Assembly: GCA_017852395.1 (NCBI GenBank)
Contig: JAFMLE010000018.1
Location: 1-40,527, forward strand
DNA from: Flavobacteriaceae bacterium
GTDB lineage: Bacteria > Bacteroidota > Bacteroidia > Flavobacteriales > Flavobacteriaceae
Direction: 5' to 3'
Length of the DNA: 40,527 nt
Shown: in pieces, positions 33,597-40,527 of the stretch
Layout of the letters: each line of letters begins with the position of its first letter
How positions within the stretch are numbered: position 1 is the first letter of the stretch
Notes under the pieces: model-generated
Seen by the model: only the letters and a program-made list of their open reading frames with translations
Told to the model about the DNA's origin: nothing
Databases searched by the model: none
Program-made: the position numbers and the translations under genes

Positions 33597-34343
33597 ATGC
33601 GACCTTTATTTTATAGTTTCCTTTGTATAATATCAATTTCTCTACATCAAACGTATGGTCAGTTTGATCGTGGTCAAGGCCAACCCATTGACAAGGGATT
33701 GGCTTTTGGACAGTGGGATGGTCCTGTGGCGGATTTGTTTTCAAATATCCGAACGGATCCCAACGGGTTAAATGGTGCGTTAAAAAATGTCAAAGGGTCG
33801 CCCTATTTTGAAGCAGAGTATCGGGAAGGGATGTTGTATAAGGGGGAAGAAGCAATTCAAGCGGCTAAATATTTTAGATACAATGCGTATTTGGATGAAA
33901 TTGAACTGAGCAATGTCCCCAATCCACCAACATCTAGTAGTCAAGTGTTGCTAAAATTAGAGTACATCAGTTGCGAAATCAATGGCATGCGTTATGAAGT
34001 TCGGGATTATTTTGATTCCAAAAAACAGATAATACAGAAAGGGTTTTTTGTGCCTATCCACCAAAGTGAAAATTTGGAAGTTTTATTGCAACGGCAGATG
34101 GAATATCGTGAGGGGCGCCCTGCCAAAACTTCTTTAGAAATTCCGATTCCTGCACGTTTTATTGCAAAACAAAATTTTTATATACGCTATCAAAACGGCC
34201 CCCTAGAGCCTTTGAACCCCAACAAACGTTCGGTAACCAAATTGCTTAAAAAATATCAATTGCTGCCCGAGCGCTGGCCAAAGGTGCCCAGCGGCTCGGA
34301 CGAAGCCTCCCAACTAAAACTGTGGCTGGCTCATCTCAATTAA
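33597..34343 (+). CDS. Unknown exported protein
   Basis: This 248-residue protein of no recognised family has a Sec signal (MRPLFYSFLCIISISLHQTYG, cleavage near YGQFD). The mature protein is mixed, with a segment DLFSNIRTDPNGLNGALKNVKGSPYFEAEY near the start and then beta-rich sequence (VLLKLEYISCEINGMRYEV, GFFVPIHQSENLEVLLQR). It has one cysteine, no transmembrane helix and no lipobox, so it is probably soluble in the periplasm. The C-terminus is basic and helical (SVTKLLKKYQLLPERWPKV). It is divergent from the hydroxyproline operon across 178 bases in which no gene or clear promoter is visible. A small membrane-protein gene follows after 19 bases. Confidence 0.75.
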   Translation: MRPLFYSFLCIISISLHQTYGQFDRGQGQPIDKGLAFGQWDGPVADLFSNIRTDPNGLNGALKNVKGSPYFEAEYREGMLYKGEEAIQAAKYFRYNAYLDEIELSNVPNPPTSSSQVLLKLEYISCEINGMRYEVRDYFDSKKQIIQKGFFVPIHQSENLEVLLQRQMEYREGRPAKTSLEIPIPARFIAKQNFYIRYQNGPLEPLNPNKRSVTKLLKKYQLLPERWPKVPSGSDEASQLKLWLAHLN

Positions 34344-34362
34344 ATCAAAACCTCCCCAAATC

Positions 34363-34629
34363 ATGAATTTTAAAAATATTTTTTACGGTACTTTAGGTTC
34401 CTTATTAGGGTACTTTTTTTTTATTTCCCTATTCGCCTTGGTTTCAGGGTCAAATGTCTCAACGTTTATTAACCCCTCTTCTTTTTTTAAAACCTATCTG
34501 TTTGGTTTTGTTTGGACCATGGGATATTTAGGCGCGTGTATAGGTATTGCGATAGTGCTTGTTTTTCTGGGGAGTTTTTATCTTTTAGGTGTCTGGGTTT
34601 ACAGAAAATTGAGCCAACGTCAACCTTGA
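34363..34629 (+). CDS. Small membrane protein (88 aa)
   Basis: This 88-residue protein has two strong transmembrane segments (about residues 8-28, FYGTLGSLLGYFFFISLFALV, and 45-74, TYLFGFVWTMGYLGACIGIAIVLVFLG and beyond) and a basic C-terminus (YRKLSQRQP). The short loop between them contains SNVSTFINPSSFF. No family is recognised. It follows the unknown exported gene by 19 bases on the same strand, so the two may be co-transcribed. Confidence 0.65.
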   Translation: MNFKNIFYGTLGSLLGYFFFISLFALVSGSNVSTFINPSSFFKTYLFGFVWTMGYLGACIGIAIVLVFLGSFYLLGVWVYRKLSQRQP

Positions 34630-34633
34630 CAAA

Positions 34634-34858
34634 TTAACAAGTAGTTTGATCTGTATCCTCAACTGCAAGTATTTCGTCCGGATCATACCCTGAACACTCC
34701 GCTAAGCACAGATTAGAAAATTGCTGGCCACCTGAACAAACAGGCCGATACTCTTTGGTACAAAGTCAGGGTTCTTGGGGCTGTTTTTTACAAGAAAAAA
34801 ACCGCAGCACCAGCCCTACTGCTAAAATGCCTAGTTTATTTTTTCCAAGTACCTCCAT
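34634..34858 (-). pseudogene. Kazal-type domain lipoprotein interrupted by in-frame TGA
   Basis: Reading from ATG 34858, residues 1-30 form a lipoprotein signal (KNKLGILAVGLVLRFFSC, Cys23) and linker KKQPQEP, then a TGA at 34766-34768. The same frame continues without shift for 43 codons: LCTKEYRPVCSGGQQFSNLC, then LAEC, SGYDPDEILAVEDTDQTTC and TAA. This is a Kazal-type serine-protease-inhibitor domain: C33-x7-C41-x9-C51-x3-C55-x18-C74. Kazal domains have six cysteines; only five are encoded, and the TGA at codon 31 stands exactly where the first cysteine (CxC start) is expected. A single change from TGT or TGC would explain it, so a nonsense mutation or sequence error is most likely. Selenocysteine or readthrough cannot be excluded. 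The start overlaps the upstream zinc-ribbon gene by 23 bases. Confidence 0.75.
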
Positions 34859-34997
34859 AACGGTAAAACGGATTGTTTGGTTTGACTTCGAGCAGGCAAT
34901 TTTTACATGCAAAAACCCATAATTTGTCCGCCTGGTATTGAATCCGATATAGGGTATAAAAGGGTTTTTGGCAAGAGACGCAATTCTTTTCGCACAT
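34836..34997 (-). CDS. Small zinc-ribbon protein (53 aa)
   Basis: This 53-residue frame starts at ATG 34997 and stops with TAA at 34836. It reads MCEKNCVSCQKPFYTLYRIQ, then YQADKLWVFACKNCLLEV, and ends KPNNPFYRYGGTWKK. C6-x2-C9 and C31-x2-C34 form a zinc-ribbon pair, and the end FYRYGGTWK resembles that of short CxxC proteins I recall from Bacteroidota. A longer frame covering the same DNA in another phase (34766-35065) has no protein-like features until it reaches the Kazal lipoprotein start. The gene overlaps that start by 23 bases. The role is unknown; small ribbons often bind RNA, DNA or protein. Confidence 0.72.
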   Translation of the reverse strand: MCEKNCVSCQKPFYTLYRIQYQADKLWVFACKNCLLEVKPNNPFYRYGGTWKK

Positions 34998-35095
34998 ACG
35001 TTTAAATTTAAAGAATAGTTTTTAGAATTCTTGTCGCATTTAGTACCTTTAATAGGCAAATACATTGCGCGATTTATAATTAAAAATCAGTTGTC

Positions 35096-36271
35096 TTGAT
35101 TCATGCACTAGGAGAACCCCTCAAAACCTCCTTCCGTTTTTTTCTTTTCCAAATATTGACATTGGCCCTAATAGGGGGTTGTCAACAACAAGTGTCTTAC
35201 CGTTATCTCAGCGGTGAAGGGCGTTGTGCAAATGGCAAACAAGACCCCGATGAGTTTGGTGTGGATTGTGGTGGGGTATGTCCCGAGTCCTGTAAAGATG
35301 TTCGGTATTTGGAGGGAGAAATTTTTGGTCGTCTTTCATTAGACACCCGCTATGATTATATACTTACCGGCCCCCTGATTGTTCGCGATCAAGGTGCTTT
35401 AGAGCTTCCTTCGGGGACCCATCTAAAAGTTCAAGCAGACGCGGGAGCCTATATTGCAGTGGTGCAGGGCGGCCTTTTTTTTGCATGGGGAACTGTAGAA
35501 AATCCAGTGACAATTTCGTCCAATGCTCCAGAGCCTAATGCTGGTGATTGGGGCGGAATTATTTTTTGTGGTCAAGCACCAATTGGAGACAATGATCGAA
35601 AGCTTTCGCCAATTGGCAATTATTATTATGGCGGAGATCAAACCAATGATGTTTCTGGGTATTTGCGCTACCTAAAAATCCAACATGCAGGAGCCGCCTA
35701 TGATGATTTCCAAAATTTTAGTGCAATTGGCATGTATGGTGTTGGTCGCTACACCGTTATGGATCATGTTTGGATTGATGATGTTTTATATAACGGCATT
35801 GAAATTGTTGGTGGTACTATTGGTTTTGAAGAAATTTTTGTCCAATATGCACAAGAAAATGCACTTTCGATAACCTCCAATTGGGCGGGTCTTGGCAGCC
35901 GATTGTATTTGCATCAAAGTGGCGCCAACGGCATTTTGGTTCAAGATACTTTAGAGCCCTTCTCAACCACAAGTTCTTCGACACTTCAAAACGTTTCTAT
36001 CATTCACGCCTCAGAAAGTGGCCTTCGTTTTTCATCGCGCTTAGGCCACACCTTTTTTGATAAATTTATTATTGCGGATGTTCCCACGGGGATTTTATTC
36101 TTATCCGAAACCGAAGAAGCATTCCCTTTTCAAGCTCATAATTTTTACTTTCAAAACATCGGTAGGGTTTCTAACAATGAAGTGTTCAATACACAATTTA
36201 ATGGGTTGGATGTTCCGCCTTTTTCAAACGGAAGTGCCTTGCCCGAGTGGTTATCTCATTGGAGCAATTAG
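35096..36271 (+). CDS. Beta-helix lipoprotein with Cys-rich metal-binding-like N-motif
   Basis: This 391-residue lipoprotein (LIGGC, Cys29) starts at TTG 35096. An in-frame TAA lies 15 bases upstream and no ATG precedes the signal peptide, so TTG is the best start. After the anchor comes GRCANGKQDPDEFGVDCGGVCPESC, a C-x-N-G...D...E...DCGGxCxxxC motif met in flavobacterial surface proteins. The rest resembles a right-handed parallel beta-helix (repeated short strands such as DYILTGPLIVRDQGALELPSG, YLRYLKIQHAG, VMDHVWIDDVLYNGIEIVGG, LQNVSIIHASESGLRFSS), like proteins that bind or cleave polysaccharides. No catalytic site is identified. It converges with the DUF4249 gene (4-base overlap of ends), the partner of a TonB receptor. 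Confidence 0.8.
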   Translation: MIHALGEPLKTSFRFFLFQILTLALIGGCQQQVSYRYLSGEGRCANGKQDPDEFGVDCGGVCPESCKDVRYLEGEIFGRLSLDTRYDYILTGPLIVRDQGALELPSGTHLKVQADAGAYIAVVQGGLFFAWGTVENPVTISSNAPEPNAGDWGGIIFCGQAPIGDNDRKLSPIGNYYYGGDQTNDVSGYLRYLKIQHAGAAYDDFQNFSAIGMYGVGRYTVMDHVWIDDVLYNGIEIVGGTIGFEEIFVQYAQENALSITSNWAGLGSRLYLHQSGANGILVQDTLEPFSTTSSSTLQNVSIIHASESGLRFSSRLGHTFFDKFIIADVPTGILFLSETEEAFPFQAHNFYFQNIGRVSNNEVFNTQFNGLDVPPFSNGSALPEWLSHWSN

Positions 36272-37467
36272 GGAATCCAAAAATGCGGCTTTTGATTGCT
36301 TCCCAACACCGTGCAATCACCACAAGGAGCTGTTGTCATCAAATAGGGTCCGCCGTAAGGGATATCGCCGTTGTTATATCCAAAAAAACGTAAGCTCTCA
36401 TTGTAAATGGCATTCAGCAATTCTCGATTGCCACGCCCCCCTTGTGTTGTTGGCGCGGTAAGTCCACAAGAATAAAAATAAGGCGGTGTTTCTGCATTGG
36501 GATAATAGTCGCTAAAATTCAAAAATATCCGTTGCTCCTCAGCTGCCGAAACCCTAAAAAAACCGCCTACTTTTTCGTTATCATTTTCGGGGTTAAAAAG
36601 ATTTCCCGCCAGATAGCCTGGCTGTACATTATTAAAAAAACTGGCTGACTCTACCGACAGTTCTTTAAGTGTTTCAAAATAATTATACGCTTGTGGATCC
36701 TCTACCAAAAGACGAACCAAAACACTGTATCGATGCATCAACTTGCCGCTGTCTATGGGCAAGAAAAGGACCTGTTCTTCATCGATACGGTCGCGGGTTT
36801 GATTGGTGGTTGAGCGCAAAATTATCTCATTTGAAGGGCGAAAAGCATAACATACTTCTTCTTGAGTTTCGCGCATAATCACATTGGTTGCAAATGTGGC
36901 AAAGCCTTCAAAAGTTACAACAGCATCATAAGGTGTCCAAAGAGGGGCGACAACTTTATAGGTTTCTTCATACTCAATACGATAGAGTTGGGCATTGTTA
37001 TTGCTTTCGGCGTTGAGATAAACACCAATACCTTCTTGTCCAAGATCGGTGGTTTCTGCCCGCGCAAAGACCTCTTGCAAATCAGTCTTTGGGGGCAGTT
37101 GCATGGGTGTAGATTGGATGGTTTTTCCTGCCCTGGTAGTAACTACAAGCTGGTATCGATTTTCTTCGGCTGCTGCAAAAGGGGCCTTGGCCTGATAAAT
37201 AAAATCTGCTTTTTCTTCAAAATCAAAACGACTACCATCGCTACTTTCTATCCATACTGTTGCCCCTTTTTCTGGCTTTGGATGGGCATCAAAAGCATAG
37301 GAGCGCGATAGCCGAATCTGATGTTTTATCTGTTGATTGGTTATCATCCCATCAACGATGAGTAGGTCTTCGTTTGTTTCTCCTTCAAAATCATAGGGAG
37401 TGGTACATCCCAGATAAAATAGAACTATTGGATATAAGAAAAAACCGATAAACCGTGGGTAGTGCAT
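36268..37467 (-). CDS. DUF4249 lipoprotein
   Basis: This 399-residue outer-membrane lipoprotein of the DUF4249 family (lipobox YLGC, Cys21, then TTPYDFEGE) carries the family start LLIVDGMITNQQIKHQIRLSRSYAF and a beta-sandwich-like first domain (GATVWIESSDGSRFDF). The C-terminal part has the cysteines YSCGLTAPT and APCGDCTVLGSN seen in related sequences. DUF4249 proteins are typically encoded beside TonB-dependent receptors, as here (3 bases after the receptor stop), and are thought to be surface partners of the receptor in the manner of SusD, though unrelated to it. The ligand is unknown. Confidence 0.88.
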   Translation of the reverse strand: MHYPRFIGFFLYPIVLFYLGCTTPYDFEGETNEDLLIVDGMITNQQIKHQIRLSRSYAFDAHPKPEKGATVWIESSDGSRFDFEEKADFIYQAKAPFAAAEENRYQLVVTTRAGKTIQSTPMQLPPKTDLQEVFARAETTDLGQEGIGVYLNAESNNNAQLYRIEYEETYKVVAPLWTPYDAVVTFEGFATFATNVIMRETQEEVCYAFRPSNEIILRSTTNQTRDRIDEEQVLFLPIDSGKLMHRYSVLVRLLVEDPQAYNYFETLKELSVESASFFNNVQPGYLAGNLFNPENDNEKVGGFFRVSAAEEQRIFLNFSDYYPNAETPPYFYSCGLTAPTTQGGRGNRELLNAIYNESLRFFGYNNGDIPYGGPYLMTTAPCGDCTVLGSNQKPHFWIP

Positions 37468-37470
37468 GGA

Positions 37471-39927
37471 TCAAAATTTTATTCGGAGATTCAGTGAAGG
37501 AATCGGTACATTAAAAATAGTGCTTTGTCTTCCTTTGATGGTACCATCTTGGGCCACAAAATATACCGAAAAAGGGTTGTTCCGTCCTAAGATGTTATAG
37601 ATGGATAAATTCCACGCGTATTCAATCTTTCGGTCGCTCTTTTTTTTGTGGTTATAATTTAAACTCAAATCTACCCGATAGTAGTCGGGAATTCTAAAGG
37701 CATTTCGATCGGTAAACAATACGTATTCGGCATCATTAAATTGATAATTGCCGGCAGGTAGTGTAATGGGCCTTCCTGTTTGATAGAGCATGTTGGCTGA
37801 GAGGCTTACCCGACTTCCAAGGCTAAAATCCCAGGCCAGAGTAAGGTCGTGAGGCTTGTCATAATTAGTTGGAAAAAACCGCCCATTGTTAACCTTTTCG
37901 ACAACAAAAGGGCTGTCCAAGCGAATCAATGAGCGCGCATACGTGTAGCCCAACCAACCGGTATGCTTTCCTTCTTTTTTACGCACCAAAAATTCGACCC
38001 CAAAGGCTTTGCCTTGGCCTTGCAGAACTTCGGTTTCGATGTATTGATTCATAAAGAGTTGGGCCCCGGTTTTAAAGTCGACAAGGTTGTCTTGCATCTT
38101 ATAAAACCCTTCGAGGCTCAATTCGACCGCTTGATCTTTGGTCGTACTAAAAACGCCTACTGCAAATTGCTTGGAAACTTGAGGCTTTAGATGATTTGTA
38201 GAAATCCGCCACGTGTCAATGGGCGAAGCCGTAGTATTGTTTGTTAGGCTATGGATAAACTGATAAATCTGCAGGGCTGCAAATTTTATGGATACCGCAT
38301 CACTGAGTTTATAACGTCCTGAAATCCGGTAATTGGGATGTATCTTTTGAGCAAAAAATTGGCGATCGGCAACAGCTTCTGTACGGGTAAGGGTGAGTTC
38401 ATTTTTTGGAAAATCCGTTTGATAAGTCCGTTCTGTATAAGGCCCTATGCCCATATATAGTGCCAGCTGAAATCCAATATTTAACAAAAAGCGCTCCGAA
38501 ATACGAATTTGATCTGCCACAAAAAGGCTGCCTTCAAGGGCCTTTTCGTCGTTAATTTGTTCTGGACGTATAAGGTCAGCGGCAGAAAGCGGAGTTATTT
38601 TGCCGGGAGCAATTTGATACCTGACAAGATTGGCTCCAAAGGTCAGCTGTTGTTGATCGCTGAGTGCTTTGACACGCTTGATGCGAAGGGCTTGTATTTT
38701 GAGATCAAAAGCAGTCCTAAAATTATTGCTTACCCCACCATCATAACGAATAGAAAAATCATAAGCACTGTGACTAGCGACAATGCTAAGGCTGTTTTTT
38801 TCATCGTACTGATGTTTCCAGTTGACCGTTGCCAGTGCATTGGCATATTGATAGAGGGAGTCGGAGGTGATGCTAAATCGATCTTTGCTGTAGTATAGGG
38901 TTGCTTGCAATTGGTCTTTTTTACTGATTTGATCTTCGTAGGTGACCATTGCATCATAGAAGGCGGCTTCACTTTTATTGAGTTTGGGGTCTTTGAGGGA
39001 TCGAAGCAACCAATCAGAATGTGCTGATCGCACCCCAATCATAAGCCCAGAACGCTCTTTTTTTATGGGGATTTCCAAAAGCGCATTGCCTGTTATTGGC
39101 CCCAAGGATAGCGCCCCTTTTACCGCTTTGGTATTGGGAGATTTTGTTCGCAGTTCAAAGACGGACGAAGTGCGCCCCTCATATTCTATAGGTATATTGC
39201 CTTTATAGATATTTAGACCACTAATTGCAAAAGGATTTAACGCTTGAAAAATTCCAAAAAAATGGTTGGGATTGATCAAAACCGCATCGTTGAGCAAAAT
39301 CAGATTTTGATCGGCTTTACCCCCTCGGACATTAAACCCGCTTGCAGCCTCTCCAGCACTTGAAATGCCAGGTAATATGGTTGCCGCTTGCAGCAGATTT
39401 TGCTCTCCCAACACCATCGGAATGTTTTGGCTTTCTTCCAACATCAAACTCGACTTGCCAACCATCACCCCGTCAATATTCTCGTTTTGACGATTGAGGA
39501 CTACCACTTCCTGCAGGGCCTCAGCCTGTTCTTCAAGCACAAAATCAGAACGATTGTTGTCATAAATGGTCAAAGACACGAGCAGGGGCTTAAAGCCTAA
39601 AGCTTCTATTTTAAATCGATGTGTGCCTGTTGGCAAGCTTATAGAAAAATATCCGGAGGCGTCGGTGCTGGTTCCTATATTTAGTCCGCTAAAAAAAAGG
39701 CTTACTCCCTCCAGTGCTGTTCCATTTTCTCCCTTGATGTTGCCTTCAAAAAGGATTTGCTCTTGTTGGCCTCCACGAGGAGCATCACCAAAGTTGAGGG
39801 TATAATCTGGGGGTTTTGAGGAGGGCGTTTGAGCAAGTAGTTGCCCAACAAAAAAAAACAACAGAAACCCAAGCAATAGATATCTACTTTGTGAGGCGTA
39901 TGGCAGAATATATGGAGTTTGGTTCAC
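37471..39927 (-). CDS. TonB-dependent receptor with CarboxypepD_reg-like domain
   Basis: This outer-membrane TonB-dependent receptor (818 aa) imports a ligand at the expense of the proton motive force via TonB/ExbBD. After the signal (YLLLGFLLFFFVGQLLAQ) comes a carboxypeptidase-regulatory-like beta domain (FEGNIKGENGTALEGVSLFF...GYFSISLPTGTHRFKIEALG). The plug domain follows (SLMLEESQNIPMVLGEQNLL, GFNVRGGKADQNLILLNDAV), then a 22-strand-type barrel with an aromatic end (VPIPSLNLRIKF). There is no second outer-membrane secretion tag. The start is GTG 39927; an in-frame TAA lies just upstream. The GTG overlaps the stop of a short upstream frame as GTGA. It forms a transport pair with the DUF4249 lipoprotein. 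The ligand cannot be told from sequence. Confidence 0.93.
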   Translation of the reverse strand: MNQTPYILPYASQSRYLLLGFLLFFFVGQLLAQTPSSKPPDYTLNFGDAPRGGQQEQILFEGNIKGENGTALEGVSLFFSGLNIGTSTDASGYFSISLPTGTHRFKIEALGFKPLLVSLTIYDNNRSDFVLEEQAEALQEVVVLNRQNENIDGVMVGKSSLMLEESQNIPMVLGEQNLLQAATILPGISSAGEAASGFNVRGGKADQNLILLNDAVLINPNHFFGIFQALNPFAISGLNIYKGNIPIEYEGRTSSVFELRTKSPNTKAVKGALSLGPITGNALLEIPIKKERSGLMIGVRSAHSDWLLRSLKDPKLNKSEAAFYDAMVTYEDQISKKDQLQATLYYSKDRFSITSDSLYQYANALATVNWKHQYDEKNSLSIVASHSAYDFSIRYDGGVSNNFRTAFDLKIQALRIKRVKALSDQQQLTFGANLVRYQIAPGKITPLSAADLIRPEQINDEKALEGSLFVADQIRISERFLLNIGFQLALYMGIGPYTERTYQTDFPKNELTLTRTEAVADRQFFAQKIHPNYRISGRYKLSDAVSIKFAALQIYQFIHSLTNNTTASPIDTWRISTNHLKPQVSKQFAVGVFSTTKDQAVELSLEGFYKMQDNLVDFKTGAQLFMNQYIETEVLQGQGKAFGVEFLVRKKEGKHTGWLGYTYARSLIRLDSPFVVEKVNNGRFFPTNYDKPHDLTLAWDFSLGSRVSLSANMLYQTGRPITLPAGNYQFNDAEYVLFTDRNAFRIPDYYRVDLSLNYNHKKKSDRKIEYAWNLSIYNILGRNNPFSVYFVAQDGTIKGRQSTIFNVPIPSLNLRIKF

Positions 39928-40037
39928 CTGCGGTTATGGAATTTGATTTTTAAAAGCATCGGATAAAGCAGAGCAATAAAGATCGATTTTAAAAAGGTGT
40001 TTTTTGGAAATTCTATTTCATCAAATGGAATACGCAT
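39924..40037 (-). CDS. Short ORF (37 aa) coupled to the TonB receptor start
   Basis: This is a 38-codon frame from ATG 40037 to TGA 39924. It reads MRIPFDEIEFPKNTFLKSIF, then IALLYPMLLKIKFHNRR. Its stop overlaps the receptor GTG by 4 bases (GTGA), the classic geometry of coupled genes, and it fills most of the gap upstream of the receptor. The product would have a short hydrophobic stretch and a basic tail. It could be a real small protein, a leader peptide controlling receptor translation, or chance. No family is recognised. Confidence 0.4.
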   Translation of the reverse strand: MRIPFDEIEFPKNTFLKSIFIALLYPMLLKIKFHNRR

Positions 40038-40166
40038 TAAGATAACAAAATATTTAATCCCATCAAGCCTATTGACAAACTACAACACAGAAAAATACAA
40101 TTTTAACATCTTTAAAAAGGGGCTTTTAGGTTATATCCATATCTTGACAGTACCAAAATCTTAATC

Positions 40167-40527
40167 ATGAAACATACACTTTCAAAAACGTTCTTCTGCG
40201 CACTTATTTTATTCTTACCTATTACACCGCTTTGGGCACAAAAAGTAGTCGTTAAAAATATCGACACCCTTACCTATGCCAAGGCGCATGATCTAAGTTT
40301 TTACAAAAAAATTTCGTAACAATGCGCTAATTGATGTGTACATCACTGCCAACGGCAACAAAATCCATGTTGGTGACACTCTGACCCTCGGAACCCCAAC
40401 CTCTGAAGAAATGAATACCCGAACGTATGAGTCGAGTTATGGTGAAAAAAAGATAAGGGGGGCCATCGGGGATTCGAGAAGTACATCGACCAAAACCTAT
40501 GCCTACATTCGATTGGGACGGCCGGGG
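40167..40527 (+). pseudogene. Exported protein, frameshifted at an A7 run and cut by window end
   Basis: The gene starts at ATG 40167 with a good Sec signal (MKHTLSKTFFCALILFLPIT, then PLWAQ). It continues KVVVKNIDTLTYAKAHDLSF and reaches a TAA at 40317 after 50 codons. The stop arises just after seven A (40305-40311). Removing one A gives a frame that stays open for the remaining 74 codons to the window end, with sensible sequence such as FRNNALIDVYITANGNKIHV and GDTLTLGTPTSEEM. It is therefore one gene with a +1 change in a homopolymer, by mutation, sequence error or slippage-based control. No family is recognised; the 3' end lies outside. It is divergent from the TonB receptor. Confidence 0.65.

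Noticed and set aside
34753-34768. Selenocysteine insertion element after the TGA
   Set aside because: The adjacent hairpin is small and immediately follows the codon, unlike usual bacterial SECIS geometry. Kept only as a remote option.
34766-35065. 99-codon minus-strand frame as one gene
   Set aside because: Its first 69 codons look random and shadow the zinc-ribbon gene in another phase. Only the part from 34858 is protein-like, and it belongs to the Kazal lipoprotein.
40046-40079. Promoter TTTG / TATTTTG upstream of the short ORF before the TonB receptor
   Set aside because: The 23-base spacing and the missing base in TAnnTTTG make it a poor match.

Overview
The window looks like chromosomal DNA from a marine-type member of the Flavobacteriia (Bacteroidota). 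The evidence is a low-GC, gene-dense layout with many lipoproteins and Sec or Tat exported proteins, a TonB-dependent receptor paired with a DUF4249 lipoprotein, DUF5916, DUF3784 and GH109 proteins, sulfatases with a GH16 enzyme, weak Shine-Dalgarno sequences, and promoter-like TTG/TAnnTTTG elements. No tRNA, rRNA, CRISPR array, transposase or phage gene was seen. The genus cannot be named from this sequence.

Layout. (1) 1-4357 is the edge of a sulfated-polysaccharide locus. A truncated sulfatase on + faces a minus-strand series: a short formylglycine-generating-enzyme-like lipoprotein, an S1 sulfatase lipoprotein, a small membrane protein, a GH16 lipoprotein and a 50-residue membrane protein. 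(2) 4472-6193 holds AMP nucleosidase and a serine racemase-like PLP enzyme. (3) 6177-9901 holds an exported amidohydrolase, a Rieske oxygenase and, divergently, an APC permease. (4) 9907-15013 holds a DEAD-box helicase with a DbpA-type tail, a GMC oxidoreductase with a gluconate dehydrogenase subunit 3-like partner, and recA, followed by a strong terminator. (5) 15311-17886 holds a DUF3784 protein and a DUF5916 outer-membrane protein. (6) 18112-23239 is a + strand series: LolA-like protein, very large BNR/VPS10-type propeller, ThuA-like protein, unknown exported protein. (7) 23243-27028 holds DUF2147, a Tat-exported GH109-like enzyme and, divergently, a GHMP sugar kinase overlapping a nucleotidyltransferase. 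(8) 27025-33418 is a five-gene minus-strand operon for 4-hydroxyproline catabolism with an embedded DUF885 metallopeptidase. (9) 33597-36271 holds unknown exported and membrane proteins, two small overlapping genes that are easy to miss (a zinc-ribbon protein and a Kazal-domain lipoprotein interrupted by TGA), and a beta-helix lipoprotein. (10) 36268-40527 holds the DUF4249/TonB receptor pair with a short coupled upstream ORF, and a divergent exported protein frameshifted at an A7 run and cut by the window end.

How the genes work together. The best-supported pathway is hydroxyproline to 2-oxoglutarate. It uses an epimerase with two catalytic cysteines, an FAD oxidoreductase, a DHDPS-family deaminase and a 2,5-dioxopentanoate-type dehydrogenase. 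All five genes of the operon overlap or abut, and the DUF885 lipoprotein is a plausible peptide-processing entry step. The left edge suggests periplasmic desulfation and depolymerisation of a sulfated glycan with its own sulfatase-maturation candidate. The most unusual observations are the minimal lipoprotein FGE that keeps both copper-binding cysteines, the Kazal lipoprotein whose first cysteine position is a TGA codon, the overlapping 53-residue zinc ribbon, and the 37-residue ORF joined to the TonB receptor by a GTGA overlap.
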